The notes: a model not told the origin generated them from the sequence alone. A DNA stretch of 64,000 bases from Bradyrhizobium sp. 195 (GCF_023101665.1 NZ_CP082161.1:310001-374000); one strand, 5' to 3'; counted from the first letter of the stretch, positions 34,244 to 44,511 are shown. Translations and numbers: made by a program.

Positions 34244-34933
34244 ATGCTGGCAATCTCAGATCTCCACGTCGCCTACGGCCAGAGCGAGGTGCTGCACGGG
34301 CTCAATGTCAAGGTCGCGCCCAACGAGATCGTGGCGATCATGGGCCGCAACGGCATGGGCAAGACCACGCTGATGAAGTCGCTGATGGGCATTTTGCCCG
34401 CGAAGAGCGGCTCGGTATCCATGGACGGTGCCGAGCTCGGCAGCCTCAAGAGTTTTGAGCGCGTCGCCAAGGGCCTCGCCTACGTGCCGCAGGGGCGCAT
34501 GATCTTCTCCACCATGACGGTGAAGGAGAACATCGAGACCGGGCTCGTCGTATCCGGCGGGTCCGAGGTGCCCGGCGACATCTACGAATTGTTCCCGGTC
34601 CTGCTCGAGATGAAAGGCCGTCGCGGCGGCAATCTCTCCGGTGGTCAGCAGCAGCAGCTCGCCATCGCCCGTGCGCTCGCAACCAAACCCAAGGTCTTGC
34701 TGCTGGACGAGCCGACCGAAGGCATCCAGCCTTCCATTATCAAGGAAATGGCGCGCACCCTGAAGCGCATCCGCGACGAGAAGGGGCTCTCGATTGTTGT
34801 GTCCGAGCAGGTCCTGAGCTTCGCGCTCGATATCGCCGACCGCGTGCTGGTGATCGAGAACGGCGAGATCGTGCGTGACGATCCGCGCGACGCCGTCGAT
34901 GCCGCGCAGGTCTCGAAATATCTGTCCGTCTAA
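34244..34933 (+). CDS. urtE: urea/amide ABC transporter ATP-binding protein
   Basis: A 229-residue LivF-type ATPase. Walker A is GRNGMGKTTLMKSLMG, the Q-loop YVPQGRMIF, the signature LSGGQQQQLAIARAL and Walker B LLLDEPTEGIQPS. The EGIQPSII form is characteristic of UrtE. The ATG at 34244 has TAGGAG upstream. In-frame codons back to 34151 belong to the repeat and are not counted. Forms the ATPase pair with UrtD. Confidence 0.93.
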   Translation: MLAISDLHVAYGQSEVLHGLNVKVAPNEIVAIMGRNGMGKTTLMKSLMGILPAKSGSVSMDGAELGSLKSFERVAKGLAYVPQGRMIFSTMTVKENIETGLVVSGGSEVPGDIYELFPVLLEMKGRRGGNLSGGQQQQLAIARALATKPKVLLLDEPTEGIQPSIIKEMARTLKRIRDEKGLSIVVSEQVLSFALDIADRVLVIENGEIVRDDPRDAVDAAQVSKYLSV

Positions 34934-34960
34934 CCAACCGTGTAAAAGGGGAGCATCTCC

Positions 34961-36190
34961 ATGCCAGAGACACTGATCAAGGTCGATCTCACCAAGTCGG
35001 CTTACGATAATGACATGGTGCACAACCGCTGGCACCCCGACATCCCGATCGTGGCGTGGGTCAATCCCGGCGACGATTTCATCATCGAGACCTATGACTG
35101 GACCGGCGGCTTCATCAAGAACAACGATTCCGCCGATGACGTGCGCGACATCGACCTGTCGATCGTACACTTCCTGTCCGGCCCGATCGGCGTCAAGGGC
35201 GCCGAGCCCGGTGATCTCCTGGTGGTCGATCTGCTCGACGTCGGCCCGATGAAAGAGAGCCTGTGGGGCTTCAATGGCTTCTTCTCGAAGCAGAACGGCG
35301 GCGGCTTCCTCACGGACCATTTCCCGCTGGCGCAGAAGTCGATTTGGGACATCAAGGGCCTCTACACTTCGTCGCGCCACGTGCCCGGCGTGAACTTCGC
35401 CGGCCTGATCCATCCCGGCCTGATCGGCTGTCTGCCCGATCCCAAGATGCTGGAGACCTGGAACAAGCGCGAGGCCGAGCTGATCTCGACCAACCCGACG
35501 CGCGTGCCTGGTTTGGCCAATCCGCCGTTCGCGCCGACCGCGCATGGCGGCCGCGCCAAGGGTGACGTCAAGGCTAAGATCGGCGCCGAAGGTGCGCGCA
35601 CCGTTCCGCCGCGCGAGCATGGCGGCAATTGCGACATCAAGGATCTCTCGCGCGGCTCGAAGATCTATTTCCCGGTCTATGTGCCGGGCGCGGGTCTGTC
35701 GATGGGCGACCTGCACTTCAGCCAGGGCGACGGCGAGATCACCTTCTGCGGCGCGATCGAGATGGCCGGCTGGCTGCATCTGAAGGTCGAGGTGATCAAG
35801 GACGGCATGGCCAAATACGGCATCAAGAATCCGATCTTCAAGCCGTCGCCGATCACGCCGAATTACAAGGACTATCTCATCTTCGAAGGCATCTCGGTCG
35901 ACGAGGCCGGCAAGCAGCACTATCTCGACGTCCACATCGCCTATCGGCAGGCCTGCCTCAATGCCATCGAGTATCTGAAGAAGTTCGGCTATTCGGGCGC
36001 GCAGGCCTATTCGATCCTCGGCACCGCGCCGTGCCAGGGCCACATCTCCGGTGTGGTCGACGTGCCCAACGCCTGCGCCACGCTGTGGCTGCCGACGGAG
36101 ATCTTCGACTTCGACGTGATGCCGTCGGCGGCAGGACCGATCAAGCATATCACCGGCGATATCCAGATGCCGATCTCGCCAGACAAATAG
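34961..36190 (+). CDS. fmdA: formamidase / acetamidase family amidase
   Basis: A 409-residue member of the FmdA/AmdA family (Methylophilus formamidase is about the same length), which hydrolyses formamide and other short amides to ammonia and acid. Visible blocks: TYDWTGG, VHFLSGPIGVKGAEPGDLLVVDLLDVG, FAGLIHPGLIGCLPD, REHGGNCDIKDLSRGSKIYFPVYVPGAGLSMGDLHFSQGDGEITFCGAIEMAG (the metal-binding H/D/E core). It starts 28 bases after urtE with a GGGGAG site, so import and hydrolysis are co-expressed. Confidence 0.93.
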   Translation: MPETLIKVDLTKSAYDNDMVHNRWHPDIPIVAWVNPGDDFIIETYDWTGGFIKNNDSADDVRDIDLSIVHFLSGPIGVKGAEPGDLLVVDLLDVGPMKESLWGFNGFFSKQNGGGFLTDHFPLAQKSIWDIKGLYTSSRHVPGVNFAGLIHPGLIGCLPDPKMLETWNKREAELISTNPTRVPGLANPPFAPTAHGGRAKGDVKAKIGAEGARTVPPREHGGNCDIKDLSRGSKIYFPVYVPGAGLSMGDLHFSQGDGEITFCGAIEMAGWLHLKVEVIKDGMAKYGIKNPIFKPSPITPNYKDYLIFEGISVDEAGKQHYLDVHIAYRQACLNAIEYLKKFGYSGAQAYSILGTAPCQGHISGVVDVPNACATLWLPTEIFDFDVMPSAAGPIKHITGDIQMPISPDK

Positions 36191-36282
36191 TCCCTGCGCG
36201 ACGGGATGCGGGACGGCGCGTCTTTGCCGCCCCGCATCCGCAGCGAGGAGTGATCAAAAGGCAATAGCGTGGGGATGATGCG

Positions 36283-36660
36283 ATGCCGGTCTATGAATAT
36301 CTCTGCGACGACTGCGGTCCCTTCAAGGACTTGCGCCCGATGGCAGAATGCGACGATCCGCAAAGCTGCCCGCATTGCGAGACCATGGCGCCGCGGGTGA
36401 TCCTGACCGCACCGAATTTCTTCTGTATGCCGGCGGACAAGCGCAAGGCGCACGCCGTCAACGAGCGCAGCTCGCACGCGCCGCAGACGCTGGCGCAATA
36501 CAAGGCCTCGCACGGTCCGGGCTGTGGCTGCTGCTCCACGGGCAAGACGGTGAAGGACAAGAACTCCACTGACAGGAAGAAGCCCGCCCGGCTGATGACC
36601 AAGTCCAGGAGCGGGGCCAAGGGCTTCCCCACCGCGCGGCCCTGGATGATCAGCCACTAA
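36283..36660 (+). CDS. fmdB: FmdB-family zinc-ribbon protein
   Basis: A 125-residue protein starting [20 protein letters not shown] with CPHC downstream, the FmdB zinc ribbon (two CxxC knuckles). A second cysteine cluster GPGCGCC lies near residue 85, and the tail is basic. FmdB was first described as a regulator in the formamidase operon of Methylophilus, but its mechanism is not settled. Its place between fmdA and the amidase gene fits a regulatory or maturation role. Confidence 0.88.
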   Translation: MPVYEYLCDDCGPFKDLRPMAECDDPQSCPHCETMAPRVILTAPNFFCMPADKRKAHAVNERSSHAPQTLAQYKASHGPGCGCCSTGKTVKDKNSTDRKKPARLMTKSRSGAKGFPTARPWMISH

Positions 36661-36704
36661 CGCGCGCGAAAACCTCAAACAAACAAAAGACAGGAGCGCT
36701 CAAA

Positions 36705-37745
36705 ATGCTTCACGGCGACATTTCCAGCAGCAACGACACGGTCGGCGTCGCGGTCGTCAACTACAAGATGCCCCGCCTGCATACCAAGGCCGAGGTGCTC
36801 GACAACGCCCGCAAGATCGCCGACATGCTGGTGGGCATGAAGGCCGGACTGCCCGGCATGGATCTGGTGATCTTCCCCGAATATTCCACCCAGGGCATCA
36901 TGTACGACTCCAAGGAGATGTACGAGACGGCATGCTCAGTGCCCGGTGAAGAGACTGCCATTTTCGCCGAGGCCTGTCGCAAGGCGAAGGTGTGGGGCGT
37001 GTTCTCGCTGACCGGCGAGCGCCATGAGGAGCACCCTCACAAGGCGCCCTACAACACCCTGATCCTGATGAACGACAAGGGCGAGATCGTCCAGAAGTAC
37101 CGCAAGATCATGCCGTGGGTGCCGATCGAGGGCTGGTATCCCGGCAATTGCACCTATGTCTCCGACGGCCCGAAGGGCATGAAGGTCAGCCTGATCATTT
37201 GCGACGACGGCAATTTTCCGGAGATCTGGCGTGACTGCGCAATGAAGGGCGCCGAGCTGATCGTGCGCTGCCAGGGTTACATGTACCCGGCCAAGGAGCA
37301 GCAGGTCCTGATCTCCAAGGCCATGGCGTGGGCCAACAACGTCTATGTCGCGGTCGCCAATGCCGCCGGTTTCGATGGCGTCTATTCCTATTTCGGTCAC
37401 TCCGCGATTATCGGATTCGACGGCCGCACGCTCGGTGAGTGCGGCGAGGAGGATTATGGCATCCAATACGCGCAGCTGTCGAAGCACCTGATCCGCGATG
37501 CGCGCCGCAACGGCCAGTCGCAGAACCATCTCTACAAGCTGGTCCACCGCGGCTACACCGGCATGATCAATTCCGGCGAGAGCCCGCGCGGCGTCGCGGC
37601 CTGCCCGTATGATTTCTACAAGAACTGGATCGCCGATCCCGAAGGCACTCGCGACATGGTCGAGGCTATGACCCGCTCGACGCCGGGAACTGAGGAGTGC
37701 CCGATCGACGGCATCCCGAATGGCTCGGCTCCTTCCAATTATTGA
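36705..37745 (+). CDS. amiE: aliphatic amidase (acylamide amidohydrolase)
   Basis: A 346-residue nitrilase-superfamily amidase, the same length as Pseudomonas AmiE. It hydrolyses short aliphatic amides (acetamide, propionamide) to ammonia and acid. The catalytic residues fall exactly on AmiE numbering: Glu59 (IFPEYS), Lys134 (YRKIMPW) and Cys166 ([15 protein letters not shown]). CAGGAGCG precedes the ATG. It is last in the amide operon and complements the unrelated FmdA fold. Confidence 0.95.
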   Translation: MLHGDISSSNDTVGVAVVNYKMPRLHTKAEVLDNARKIADMLVGMKAGLPGMDLVIFPEYSTQGIMYDSKEMYETACSVPGEETAIFAEACRKAKVWGVFSLTGERHEEHPHKAPYNTLILMNDKGEIVQKYRKIMPWVPIEGWYPGNCTYVSDGPKGMKVSLIICDDGNFPEIWRDCAMKGAELIVRCQGYMYPAKEQQVLISKAMAWANNVYVAVANAAGFDGVYSYFGHSAIIGFDGRTLGECGEEDYGIQYAQLSKHLIRDARRNGQSQNHLYKLVHRGYTGMINSGESPRGVAACPYDFYKNWIADPEGTRDMVEAMTRSTPGTEECPIDGIPNGSAPSNY

Positions 37746-37931
37746 GCTTCTAGCGATCCTCTTGATGCGCGGAATGGGAATTCGGCCCTGGAAACCGTGG
37801 CACGGTTGCAACATAACCGCCGGATTCTGCCCTGGTTGCTGGTCAAACGGGCGCATTTCGGCCGAGCCGTAGTTCTACGGAACCCTCTCATGGCCTAAGT
37901 TCCCCTTGGAACTGGCTTGGGGGAGCGCGAC

Positions 37932-40900
37932 GTGAGGGGCGAGGGGCTATCGACGTGGCGGGATCGGCGGCGCGTGGCCGCATTGTCCGTCAGCACGGCC
38001 TCGCTCCTTTTAGGGCTCACCCTGCACGCGTCGCCGGCCGATGCGGCCTGTACGCCCGATCCAGCCACGAGTGGCCAGACTGTCACGTGTACGGGCACCG
38101 ACACTGACGGCTTTCAGGCCGGAGCGGGTGTCGATAGCCTCAATTTGAACGTGCTGCCCGGCGCGATCGTGAACGACAATGGCGCCGTCTCGATCGGTGT
38201 CAACGATTCCAACAGCGTCACCAACAACGGGACCGTGTCGGCAGGTTCGGGCCTCACCGGCATTGCCGTTGGAAATTCCAACACCGTCGTCAACAACAGC
38301 ACCATCACGGTGCTCGGCAACGGCCTCGGCATCCAGGCGATCAGTCAGAACGTCATCTCCAATGCCGGAACGATCACGACGGGCGACAGTGGAGCCGCGA
38401 TCGCGATCAGCGACAACAATACCGTCACCAACAGCGGCGCGCTGTTAGTCGGCGCCTCGGGCGTAGGCGTCTTCGCCGGCCAGAACAACACGATCGCCAA
38501 CACCGCGACGGGCACGATCACAGGAGGCGACGGTGCCAGCGGCATCTTCGCGTTAGGCAGCGTGACCGTAACCAATGCAGGTGCGATCACAGTCGGTGAT
38601 TCCGCCGGATTCTCCGGTGGCATTCTGGCGTTCAGCGACAACAACACGGTCACCAACGCCGCCACCGGCACGATCACGGTGGGAGAAAACGCTGCCGGAA
38701 TCTTCCTGCTAGGTGACTTCCAGACCGCCAGCAATCTTGGCACGATCACAGCCGGCGACTTTGCTGTCGGCATTGCCGTGCAGGGCCACGACTCGAAAGT
38801 CACCAATGGCGGCACGATCAACGTGGGCGGAAGCGGATCGGCCGGCATTTCGATGCAGGGCGACCGGGCCACGATCAGCCAAAGCGGCACGATCAATGTA
38901 GGCCTGGGCGGGGCCGGTATCGCCTATGACGGCTCGTCCTCCACGATCACAAACACTGGGCGCATCGCGGGTGCCGATGGTGTCGAAGGCATCATCGTGT
39001 TCGGCGATTCCAACATCGTCACCAACAGCGGCACGATCACTGTCGGCGCGTTTGGTGTCGGCGTGGACGCCAGCGCGTCCTCGACGACCAACCAGATCGT
39101 CAACACCGGCAGCATCACTGTCGGCGCCAACGGCACCGGCATCATCGTGAGTAACAGCGGCAGCGTCTTCAACTCCGGCACCATCGACGCCAGTGCATCC
39201 GGCGCCGTTGCAATCGACTTCTGCGGCTGCGGCAACAACACGCTCACCCTCGGACCTGGCAGCGTGATCAACGGTCAGGTGCTCGCGTCCGGAACCGACA
39301 CGTTCCAGCTCGGCGGCACCGGCAAGGATATTTTCAATCTCGACCTGATCGGCATCGGCCTCCAGTACGACGGTTTTTCGACCTTCAACAAGGTCGACAA
39401 CTCGACCTGGACGGTGACCGGTACCGGCAATCAGGACTGGAACGTGCTCGGCGGCACGCTTCTGCTGGCCGGCGCCATCAACGGCAATGTCAGCGTCGCC
39501 ACGGGCGGCACCTTCGGCGGCGTTGGCAACGTCAACACCATCAACGTCAATGGCGGCACTCTGGCGCCAGGGCTTCCGACCGGCACGCTCAACGTCAATG
39601 GCGATCTCAGCTTCACCGGCGGGTCAACTTACATGGTGCAGGTGTCGGGGGCGAACAACGGCATCGCGGTCGTGACCGGGACCTCCACGCTCAGTGGCGC
39701 GACCGTCGCGGTCGTTCCGATCGGTACGATCGCAAAGCATTACACGATCCTGACCGCGAACACGTTGCCCGACACCTTCAATCCGGTTGTCACGGGTCTG
39801 TCGCCGAACCTGCATGCGACGCTCAGCTACGATCCCAACAACGTCTTCCTCGACCTCGCATTGGGCTATGGCGGCGGCCTCAATATCAATCAGCAGAACG
39901 TCGCCAACGTCCTGACGCGCATCTTTAACACCACCGGCAGTCTGCCTGTCGCGCTCGCCGATCTCACGCCGCAGGGCCTGACGCAGGCCTCCGGCGAGCC
40001 GGGGACGGGATCGCAGCAGACGACGTTCAATGCGATGAACCTGTTCATGAGCCTGTTAACCGACGTGTTCGGTTCGGGGCGCAGCGGCGCGTCGGGTGCG
40101 ATGCCTTATGCCGACGACACGAGCGCGAATGCCTATGCTGCGACCAGCAGGGGCGCTCATGACAAGAACGCGCGCGACGCCTTTGCCTCGATCTACCGCA
40201 AGGCACCGATCGCGACGTTCGAGCAGCGCTGGGACGTGTGGGCGGCCGGCTACGGCGGCTCGCAGACCACCGACGGCAATGCCGGCCTCGGCTCGAACAA
40301 CACGACCAGCAGCGTCTATGGCACTGCCGTGGGCCTCGATTACCGCTTCTCGCCGTCGACAGTTGCAGGCTTCGCCTTCGCAGGCGGCGGGACTGGATTC
40401 AACGTCAACGGACTCGGTTGGGGTCGCTCAGATCTGTTCCAGGCCGGCGCCTTCGTGCGTCATACGGCCGGACCGGCCTACATCACGGCGGCGCTCGCCT
40501 ATGGCTGGCAGGACGTCACGACCAACCGCGTCGTGACGGCTGCTGGTTACGACCAGTTGCGCGCGCGGTTCAACACCAACGCCCTCTCGGGCCGCATCGA
40601 GGGCGGTTATCGCTATGCCATGCAGTGGGCCGGCGTCACGCCCTATGCAGCACTTCAGGCCACTCTGTTCAGCCTTCCCTCCTATGCCGAGTCGGCCGTG
40701 GTGGGCAGCAACGTCTTCGCGCTCAACTATGCCGCCAAGGACGTGACCAGCACCCGCACCGAACTCGGCCTGCGCGCGGACCGGTCGTTTGCCGCGGCCG
40801 GCGGCCTGGTGACCCTGCGCGGCCGCCTCGCCTGGGCGCATGATTACAATCCGGACCGTACCGCCGCAGCGGTGTTCCAGACGTTGCCGGGATCGGCTTT

Positions 40901-41063
40901 CGTCGTGAACGGCGCAGCTCTGGCGCGCGATTCTGCTCTGACCACGGCATCAGTGCAGATGAACTGGATGAATGGCTGGTCTGCGTCGGCGACCTTCGAG
41001 GGGGAGTTCTCGAACGTCACGCGCTCCACCGCCGGCAAGGGCGTCGTGCGCTACGCGTGGTGA
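37932..41063 (+). CDS. autotransporter with repetitive beta-helix passenger
   Basis: A 1043-residue surface protein. The extended signal peptide ends near SPADA. A passenger of about 680 residues follows, mostly tandem repeats of 20-25 residues built around 'NNTVTNSGTITVG..G.GI', as expected of a right-handed beta-helix. A conserved end-region (NGNVSVATGGTFGGVGNVNTINVNGGTLAPG) leads into a C-terminal beta-barrel of about 270 residues ending VVRYAW, with the terminal aromatic needed for outer-membrane insertion. No protease motif is evident, so adhesion or autoaggregation is the likely role. The GTG at 37932 is chosen because GGGGGAG lies 6 bases upstream; a TTG at 37917 is less likely. Confidence 0.88.
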   Translation: MRGEGLSTWRDRRRVAALSVSTASLLLGLTLHASPADAACTPDPATSGQTVTCTGTDTDGFQAGAGVDSLNLNVLPGAIVNDNGAVSIGVNDSNSVTNNGTVSAGSGLTGIAVGNSNTVVNNSTITVLGNGLGIQAISQNVISNAGTITTGDSGAAIAISDNNTVTNSGALLVGASGVGVFAGQNNTIANTATGTITGGDGASGIFALGSVTVTNAGAITVGDSAGFSGGILAFSDNNTVTNAATGTITVGENAAGIFLLGDFQTASNLGTITAGDFAVGIAVQGHDSKVTNGGTINVGGSGSAGISMQGDRATISQSGTINVGLGGAGIAYDGSSSTITNTGRIAGADGVEGIIVFGDSNIVTNSGTITVGAFGVGVDASASSTTNQIVNTGSITVGANGTGIIVSNSGSVFNSGTIDASASGAVAIDFCGCGNNTLTLGPGSVINGQVLASGTDTFQLGGTGKDIFNLDLIGIGLQYDGFSTFNKVDNSTWTVTGTGNQDWNVLGGTLLLAGAINGNVSVATGGTFGGVGNVNTINVNGGTLAPGLPTGTLNVNGDLSFTGGSTYMVQVSGANNGIAVVTGTSTLSGATVAVVPIGTIAKHYTILTANTLPDTFNPVVTGLSPNLHATLSYDPNNVFLDLALGYGGGLNINQQNVANVLTRIFNTTGSLPVALADLTPQGLTQASGEPGTGSQQTTFNAMNLFMSLLTDVFGSGRSGASGAMPYADDTSANAYAATSRGAHDKNARDAFASIYRKAPIATFEQRWDVWAAGYGGSQTTDGNAGLGSNNTTSSVYGTAVGLDYRFSPSTVAGFAFAGGGTGFNVNGLGWGRSDLFQAGAFVRHTAGPAYITAALAYGWQDVTTNRVVTAAGYDQLRARFNTNALSGRIEGGYRYAMQWAGVTPYAALQATLFSLPSYAESAVVGSNVFALNYAAKDVTSTRTELGLRADRSFAAAGGLVTLRGRLAWAHDYNPDRTAAAVFQTLPGSAFVVNGAALARDSALTTASVQMNWMNGWSASATFEGEFSNVTRSTAGKGVVRYAW

Positions 41064-41100
41064 GGTGTGTCACCTCCCTTGAGGAGGATCGGGGAGAGGG

Positions 41101-41934
41101 TCACCGCTTCTTCTGCTCGGGCTTTCGCGGTGGGCGCGGGGCGGCGGTGGGTGCTACTGGCGTCCCACTCATCTTGTTGGCGGCTTCGCTGACGTCGAGC
41201 AGCGAGCGACGGATGTCTTCGAGATAGCCCGTCGACTTCTTCTTCATGGTATCGGCAAGCTCGTGCAGTCCCTTGATCTTCTCGTACAGCTCGTCGGCCT
41301 TGCCGCCGACGAACCCGGGCACGACGCCCTCGATCTTCGTGACCGCCTTGTCGAAGCCCGCGAAGGCGCTGTCGACCTTGGCCATGACGGAATCGATCTC
41401 GCCTCCCTTGCTGCGGAGGTCAGCGGTGTAGTCTTCGAACGTGCGCAGGCCCTCCTTGATCGCGGGGGCGTTGCTGACGATCGTGCGGTCGACGCTGTGC
41501 AGGGTGTCGACGATGGATTCGGCGTCGCTGAGATCGGCGGTCAGCACGGGGACGCCGTCCGAGTCCAGCGGCACCGGTGGCGCCGAGGGTGCGCCCCCGA
41601 TCAGCGAGATCGCGGCAACGCCGGTGAGGCCCTGGAACTCGATGCCCGCCACGGTGTCCTTGCGGATCGGCGCGGTGTTGTCGAGCATCACCAGCGCCAC
41701 GATCCTGCGGGGATTGTCCAGCTTGATCGACAGGATCTGGCCCGCCGGGACGCCGTCGAAATTGACCGGCCCGCCGCGACGCAGTCCGCTGGCGGACCCG
41801 CCCTCGAATACCACGCGCAACTGGCTGCGGCTCTGGATGGTGCGCCATTTCTGCACGCCGAGCAGGCCGCCGAACGCCACGGCGATCACCGCCAGCGTCG
41901 CCGTTCCGATCACCAGATTGCTCGCGCGTGCCAT
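41101..41934 (-). CDS. MlaD-family (MCE domain) lipid-transport-like protein
   Basis: A 277-residue protein with an N-terminal membrane anchor (residues 7-27) and an MCE domain (about 38-115: LRVVFEGGSASGLRRGGPVNFDGVPAGQILSIKL...GLTGVAAISLIGG). A long helical region rich in Asp/Lys follows, with a Pro/Lys-rich tail. MCE proteins form rings that ferry phospholipids between membranes, usually with MlaE permease and MlaF ATPase. Neither gene is adjacent here, so its partners must be elsewhere. It is convergent with the autotransporter. Confidence 0.85.
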   Translation of the reverse strand: MARASNLVIGTATLAVIAVAFGGLLGVQKWRTIQSRSQLRVVFEGGSASGLRRGGPVNFDGVPAGQILSIKLDNPRRIVALVMLDNTAPIRKDTVAGIEFQGLTGVAAISLIGGAPSAPPVPLDSDGVPVLTADLSDAESIVDTLHSVDRTIVSNAPAIKEGLRTFEDYTADLRSKGGEIDSVMAKVDSAFAGFDKAVTKIEGVVPGFVGGKADELYEKIKGLHELADTMKKKSTGYLEDIRRSLLDVSEAANKMSGTPVAPTAAPRPPRKPEQKKR

Positions 41935-41989
41935 GTGGGGGAGGTTTTACGGCCAAAGCAGGGAAGTTGGAAGGAGGCCATAATGGTAC

Positions 41990-42077
41990 GTAGGGCGGGT
42001 TAGCGAAGCGTAACCCGCCGTTTTCGCCTCACTAGCCGTGCAAGTTGGTGGATTACGCTGGCGCTAATCCACCCTAC
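41990..42077. repeat. REP-like palindrome, family B
   Basis: Arms gtagggcgggttagcgaagcgtaacccgcc and ggtggattacgctggcgctaatccaccctac. It lies between two same-strand genes, just after the end of the acyl-CoA synthetase gene. Confidence 0.8.
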
Positions 42078-42081
42078 GGCC

Positions 42082-44301
42082 TCAATGAGCCGCGGCGCGT
42101 TTTGCCGCGGTGTTGTTCAGCACGATCAGGGCATCGACGGCTACGCCCGTCCTGGTGTTGATCAGGAACGGATTGATGTCGATCGAGGCGATCCGGTCGC
42201 CGGCATCCGCGATCAAATTGGACAGGCCGACCAGCGCTTTCACCGCGGAGGCCTCGTGCAAGGCCGGCTTGCCGCGATAGCCGCGCAGCTTGATCCCGGC
42301 CTTGGTGCGGCCGATCAAGAGCCGGGCCTCGGCCTCGTCCAGCGGCGCGCCGGCGAGCGCGACGTCCTTCATCAGTTCGATGTCGATGCCGCCGGTGCCG
42401 AACAGCACGACCGGGCCCATCTCGGCATCGAGCGAGGCGCCGACCACGAGCTCGAGCTCGGCCTTGACCTGTTGCGCGATCAGGATGCCATCGAGCTTCG
42501 GCTTGCCTTTCAGCTTCGCCACCCGTGCCGTGATGTCGCCGAACGCCTTCTTCACCTCGGCGGCACTGTTGAGGTTCAGCACCACGCCGCCGATATCGGA
42601 TTTGTGCAGGATCTCGGCGCTGACGAGCTTTGCCACGACCGGAAAGCCGATCTGCCTGGCGATCTTGGCGGCTTCCGCCGCGGTCTGTGCGATCGCCTCC
42701 TTCGAGACCGGAATGCCATAGGCCTTCAGAAGCTTCTTCGAGGCGACCTCGTCGAGCGCGGCGCCACTTGCCGATTTCAGCGCTTTCTCCAGCACGGCGC
42801 GCGCGGCAGGTTTCGAGCTCGCGACGACGTCGGGCACTTCTTTCCGCAGCTTCGCATAGTCGAGCAGCGACCTGATCGCGGTCACCGCCCGGTCCATGCC
42901 CTGCATGACCGCGAGATGCGGCAGCGATTTGCGCAAGGTCTTGGTGAATTCGGTGAAGCCGATCGACATCGCGCTGATATAGATCACCGGCTTTGCGGCC
43001 TTGCTCGCCATCTCGTTGACGATGCGCAAATTGCGCTCGCGCAGCTCATGCGGCGCCTTGGGCAGCTCGGCGTCGATGATAACGATGTCGATATCGGGAT
43101 CGTCGATCATCAGCTTGATCGACTTCATGTAGACGGAGGGATCGACCACGGCGGCAAAGCCGGCGTCGAGCGGATTGCCGACGATCGAGCCCGGTCCGAG
43201 CATTATGGCCAGCTCCGACTTCACATGCGGGCTGAGCGGCGCGAAGTTCAGGCCTTCCTTGTAGAAGGCGTCAAGCAGCATGCCGCGCTTGCCGCCGGAC
43301 AGCGTGACGGCGGCGAGCCGATCGCCCTTGGGCACGGCCGCGTGCACGAAGCATTCAGTGGTTTCGATCAGTTCGTCGAGGCCGCCTACGCGGATCACGC
43401 CTTCGCGCGTCGCGATGGCGTCGAACGTCTCGATCGAGCCCGCGAGCGCGCCGGTATGCGCCATCGCCGCCGCGCGACCGCCCTCGGACGCGCCGAGCTT
43501 GAATGCGATCACGGGTTTGCTCGCGGCGCGCGCCGCTTTGCAGGCATCGCGAAACGCCTTGGTGTTGCGCACGCCTTCGAGATAAACCACGATCACCTTG
43601 ATGCTCGGGTCCTCGGCGAAATAGCGCATCAGGTCTGGCGTCTCGAGTCCGGCCTCGTTTCCGGTCGTCACCATGTAGCCGACACCGACACCCCGATCTT
43701 CCAGCGCCTGGCGGATCGCCATGACGATGGCGCCGGACTGTCCGGCGATTGCCACCGCGCCTTGCTCCATGGTGACGATGCGGTCGTCGATGTTGGTGAA
43801 GAGCTTTTCGCCGGCGCTTAAGTTGCCGAGGCAATTCGGGCCGGTGACGGCAAGCCCGGTCTCGCGTATGGCGGCCTGTAACTCGGCGGCGAGCCTCTGG
43901 CTTTCCTCATCCTGCAGCTCGCTGAAGCCCGAAGTGACGATGGTGGCCGAGCGCGCACCGGCCGCAGCGGCATCGCGGATCACCTGGACGGCAAAGCGCG
44001 CCGGCACCAGCACCAGAACGTGATCGGGCTTCTCCGGGAGGCTCGCAAAGTCCTTGTAGCAGGGGACGCCCCATATGGCTTCACGCTTGGCATTGACCGG
44101 ATAGAGGCCGCCCTCGTAACCGTACTTGATCAGATTATTCCAGATGCGTTCGGCATAATTGCCGGGCTTGTCGGTCGCGCCCACCAGCACGATGTTGAGC
44201 GGGTGCAGCATGGCGTGGATGCCCTTGACGATATCGCTGGCATCGGGCGTCGGAGACCATGGACGTTGCGAAACCGATGCGGCAGGCACTTGAGCTTCCA
44301 T
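42082..44301 (-). CDS. ADP-forming acyl-CoA synthetase (acetate-CoA ligase family)
   Basis: A 739-residue fused alpha-beta ADP-forming acyl-CoA synthetase, interconverting acyl-CoA + ADP + Pi and acid + CoA + ATP. Residues about 28-160 are the CoA-binding Rossmann domain (IVLVGATDKPGNYAERIWNNL). Next come two succinyl-CoA-synthetase-like flavodoxin domains with the phosphohistidine motif AAMAHTGALAGS (near 275), and then a C-terminal ATP-grasp (from about 505; LLKAYGIPVSKE, GFPVVAKLVSAEILHKSDIGGV). The acid specificity is unknown. GAGGGAAG precedes the ATG. Single gene. Confidence 0.88.
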   Translation of the reverse strand: MEAQVPAASVSQRPWSPTPDASDIVKGIHAMLHPLNIVLVGATDKPGNYAERIWNNLIKYGYEGGLYPVNAKREAIWGVPCYKDFASLPEKPDHVLVLVPARFAVQVIRDAAAAGARSATIVTSGFSELQDEESQRLAAELQAAIRETGLAVTGPNCLGNLSAGEKLFTNIDDRIVTMEQGAVAIAGQSGAIVMAIRQALEDRGVGVGYMVTTGNEAGLETPDLMRYFAEDPSIKVIVVYLEGVRNTKAFRDACKAARAASKPVIAFKLGASEGGRAAAMAHTGALAGSIETFDAIATREGVIRVGGLDELIETTECFVHAAVPKGDRLAAVTLSGGKRGMLLDAFYKEGLNFAPLSPHVKSELAIMLGPGSIVGNPLDAGFAAVVDPSVYMKSIKLMIDDPDIDIVIIDAELPKAPHELRERNLRIVNEMASKAAKPVIYISAMSIGFTEFTKTLRKSLPHLAVMQGMDRAVTAIRSLLDYAKLRKEVPDVVASSKPAARAVLEKALKSASGAALDEVASKKLLKAYGIPVSKEAIAQTAAEAAKIARQIGFPVVAKLVSAEILHKSDIGGVVLNLNSAAEVKKAFGDITARVAKLKGKPKLDGILIAQQVKAELELVVGASLDAEMGPVVLFGTGGIDIELMKDVALAGAPLDEAEARLLIGRTKAGIKLRGYRGKPALHEASAVKALVGLSNLIADAGDRIASIDINPFLINTRTGVAVDALIVLNNTAAKRAAAH

Positions 44302-44511
44302 GCGCTTCCCTCACTTCTTGTTCTTGTTGCAACGCGCTGTTGCGCCGGCTTCAGGGACTGATCCTGGCGGATTCCATGCCGCGAGACGGAATGGGCAAGT
44401 CTTGACGACAGGGCCTGACGATAAGGCTAGCATCACGAGACTTTTGGCGAAAGTGCGAACGATCCGGCAAGGTGCTAGGAACCGTGACGCTCATTCTCTC
44501 AAACGGTGATC

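Noticed and set aside
34256-36148. 630-residue antisense open frame across urtE and fmdA
   Set aside because: Mirror frame of two well-supported genes; no recognisable domain and no ribosome site.
37800-37815. tggcacggttgca upstream of the autotransporter as a sigma-54 promoter
   Set aside because: The GG-to-GC spacing is 7 bases instead of the required 10.
41062-41085. Small dyad gaggtg-tgt-cacctc after the autotransporter as a terminator
   Set aside because: Only six base pairs, overlapping the stop codon and without a T-run; too weak to call.
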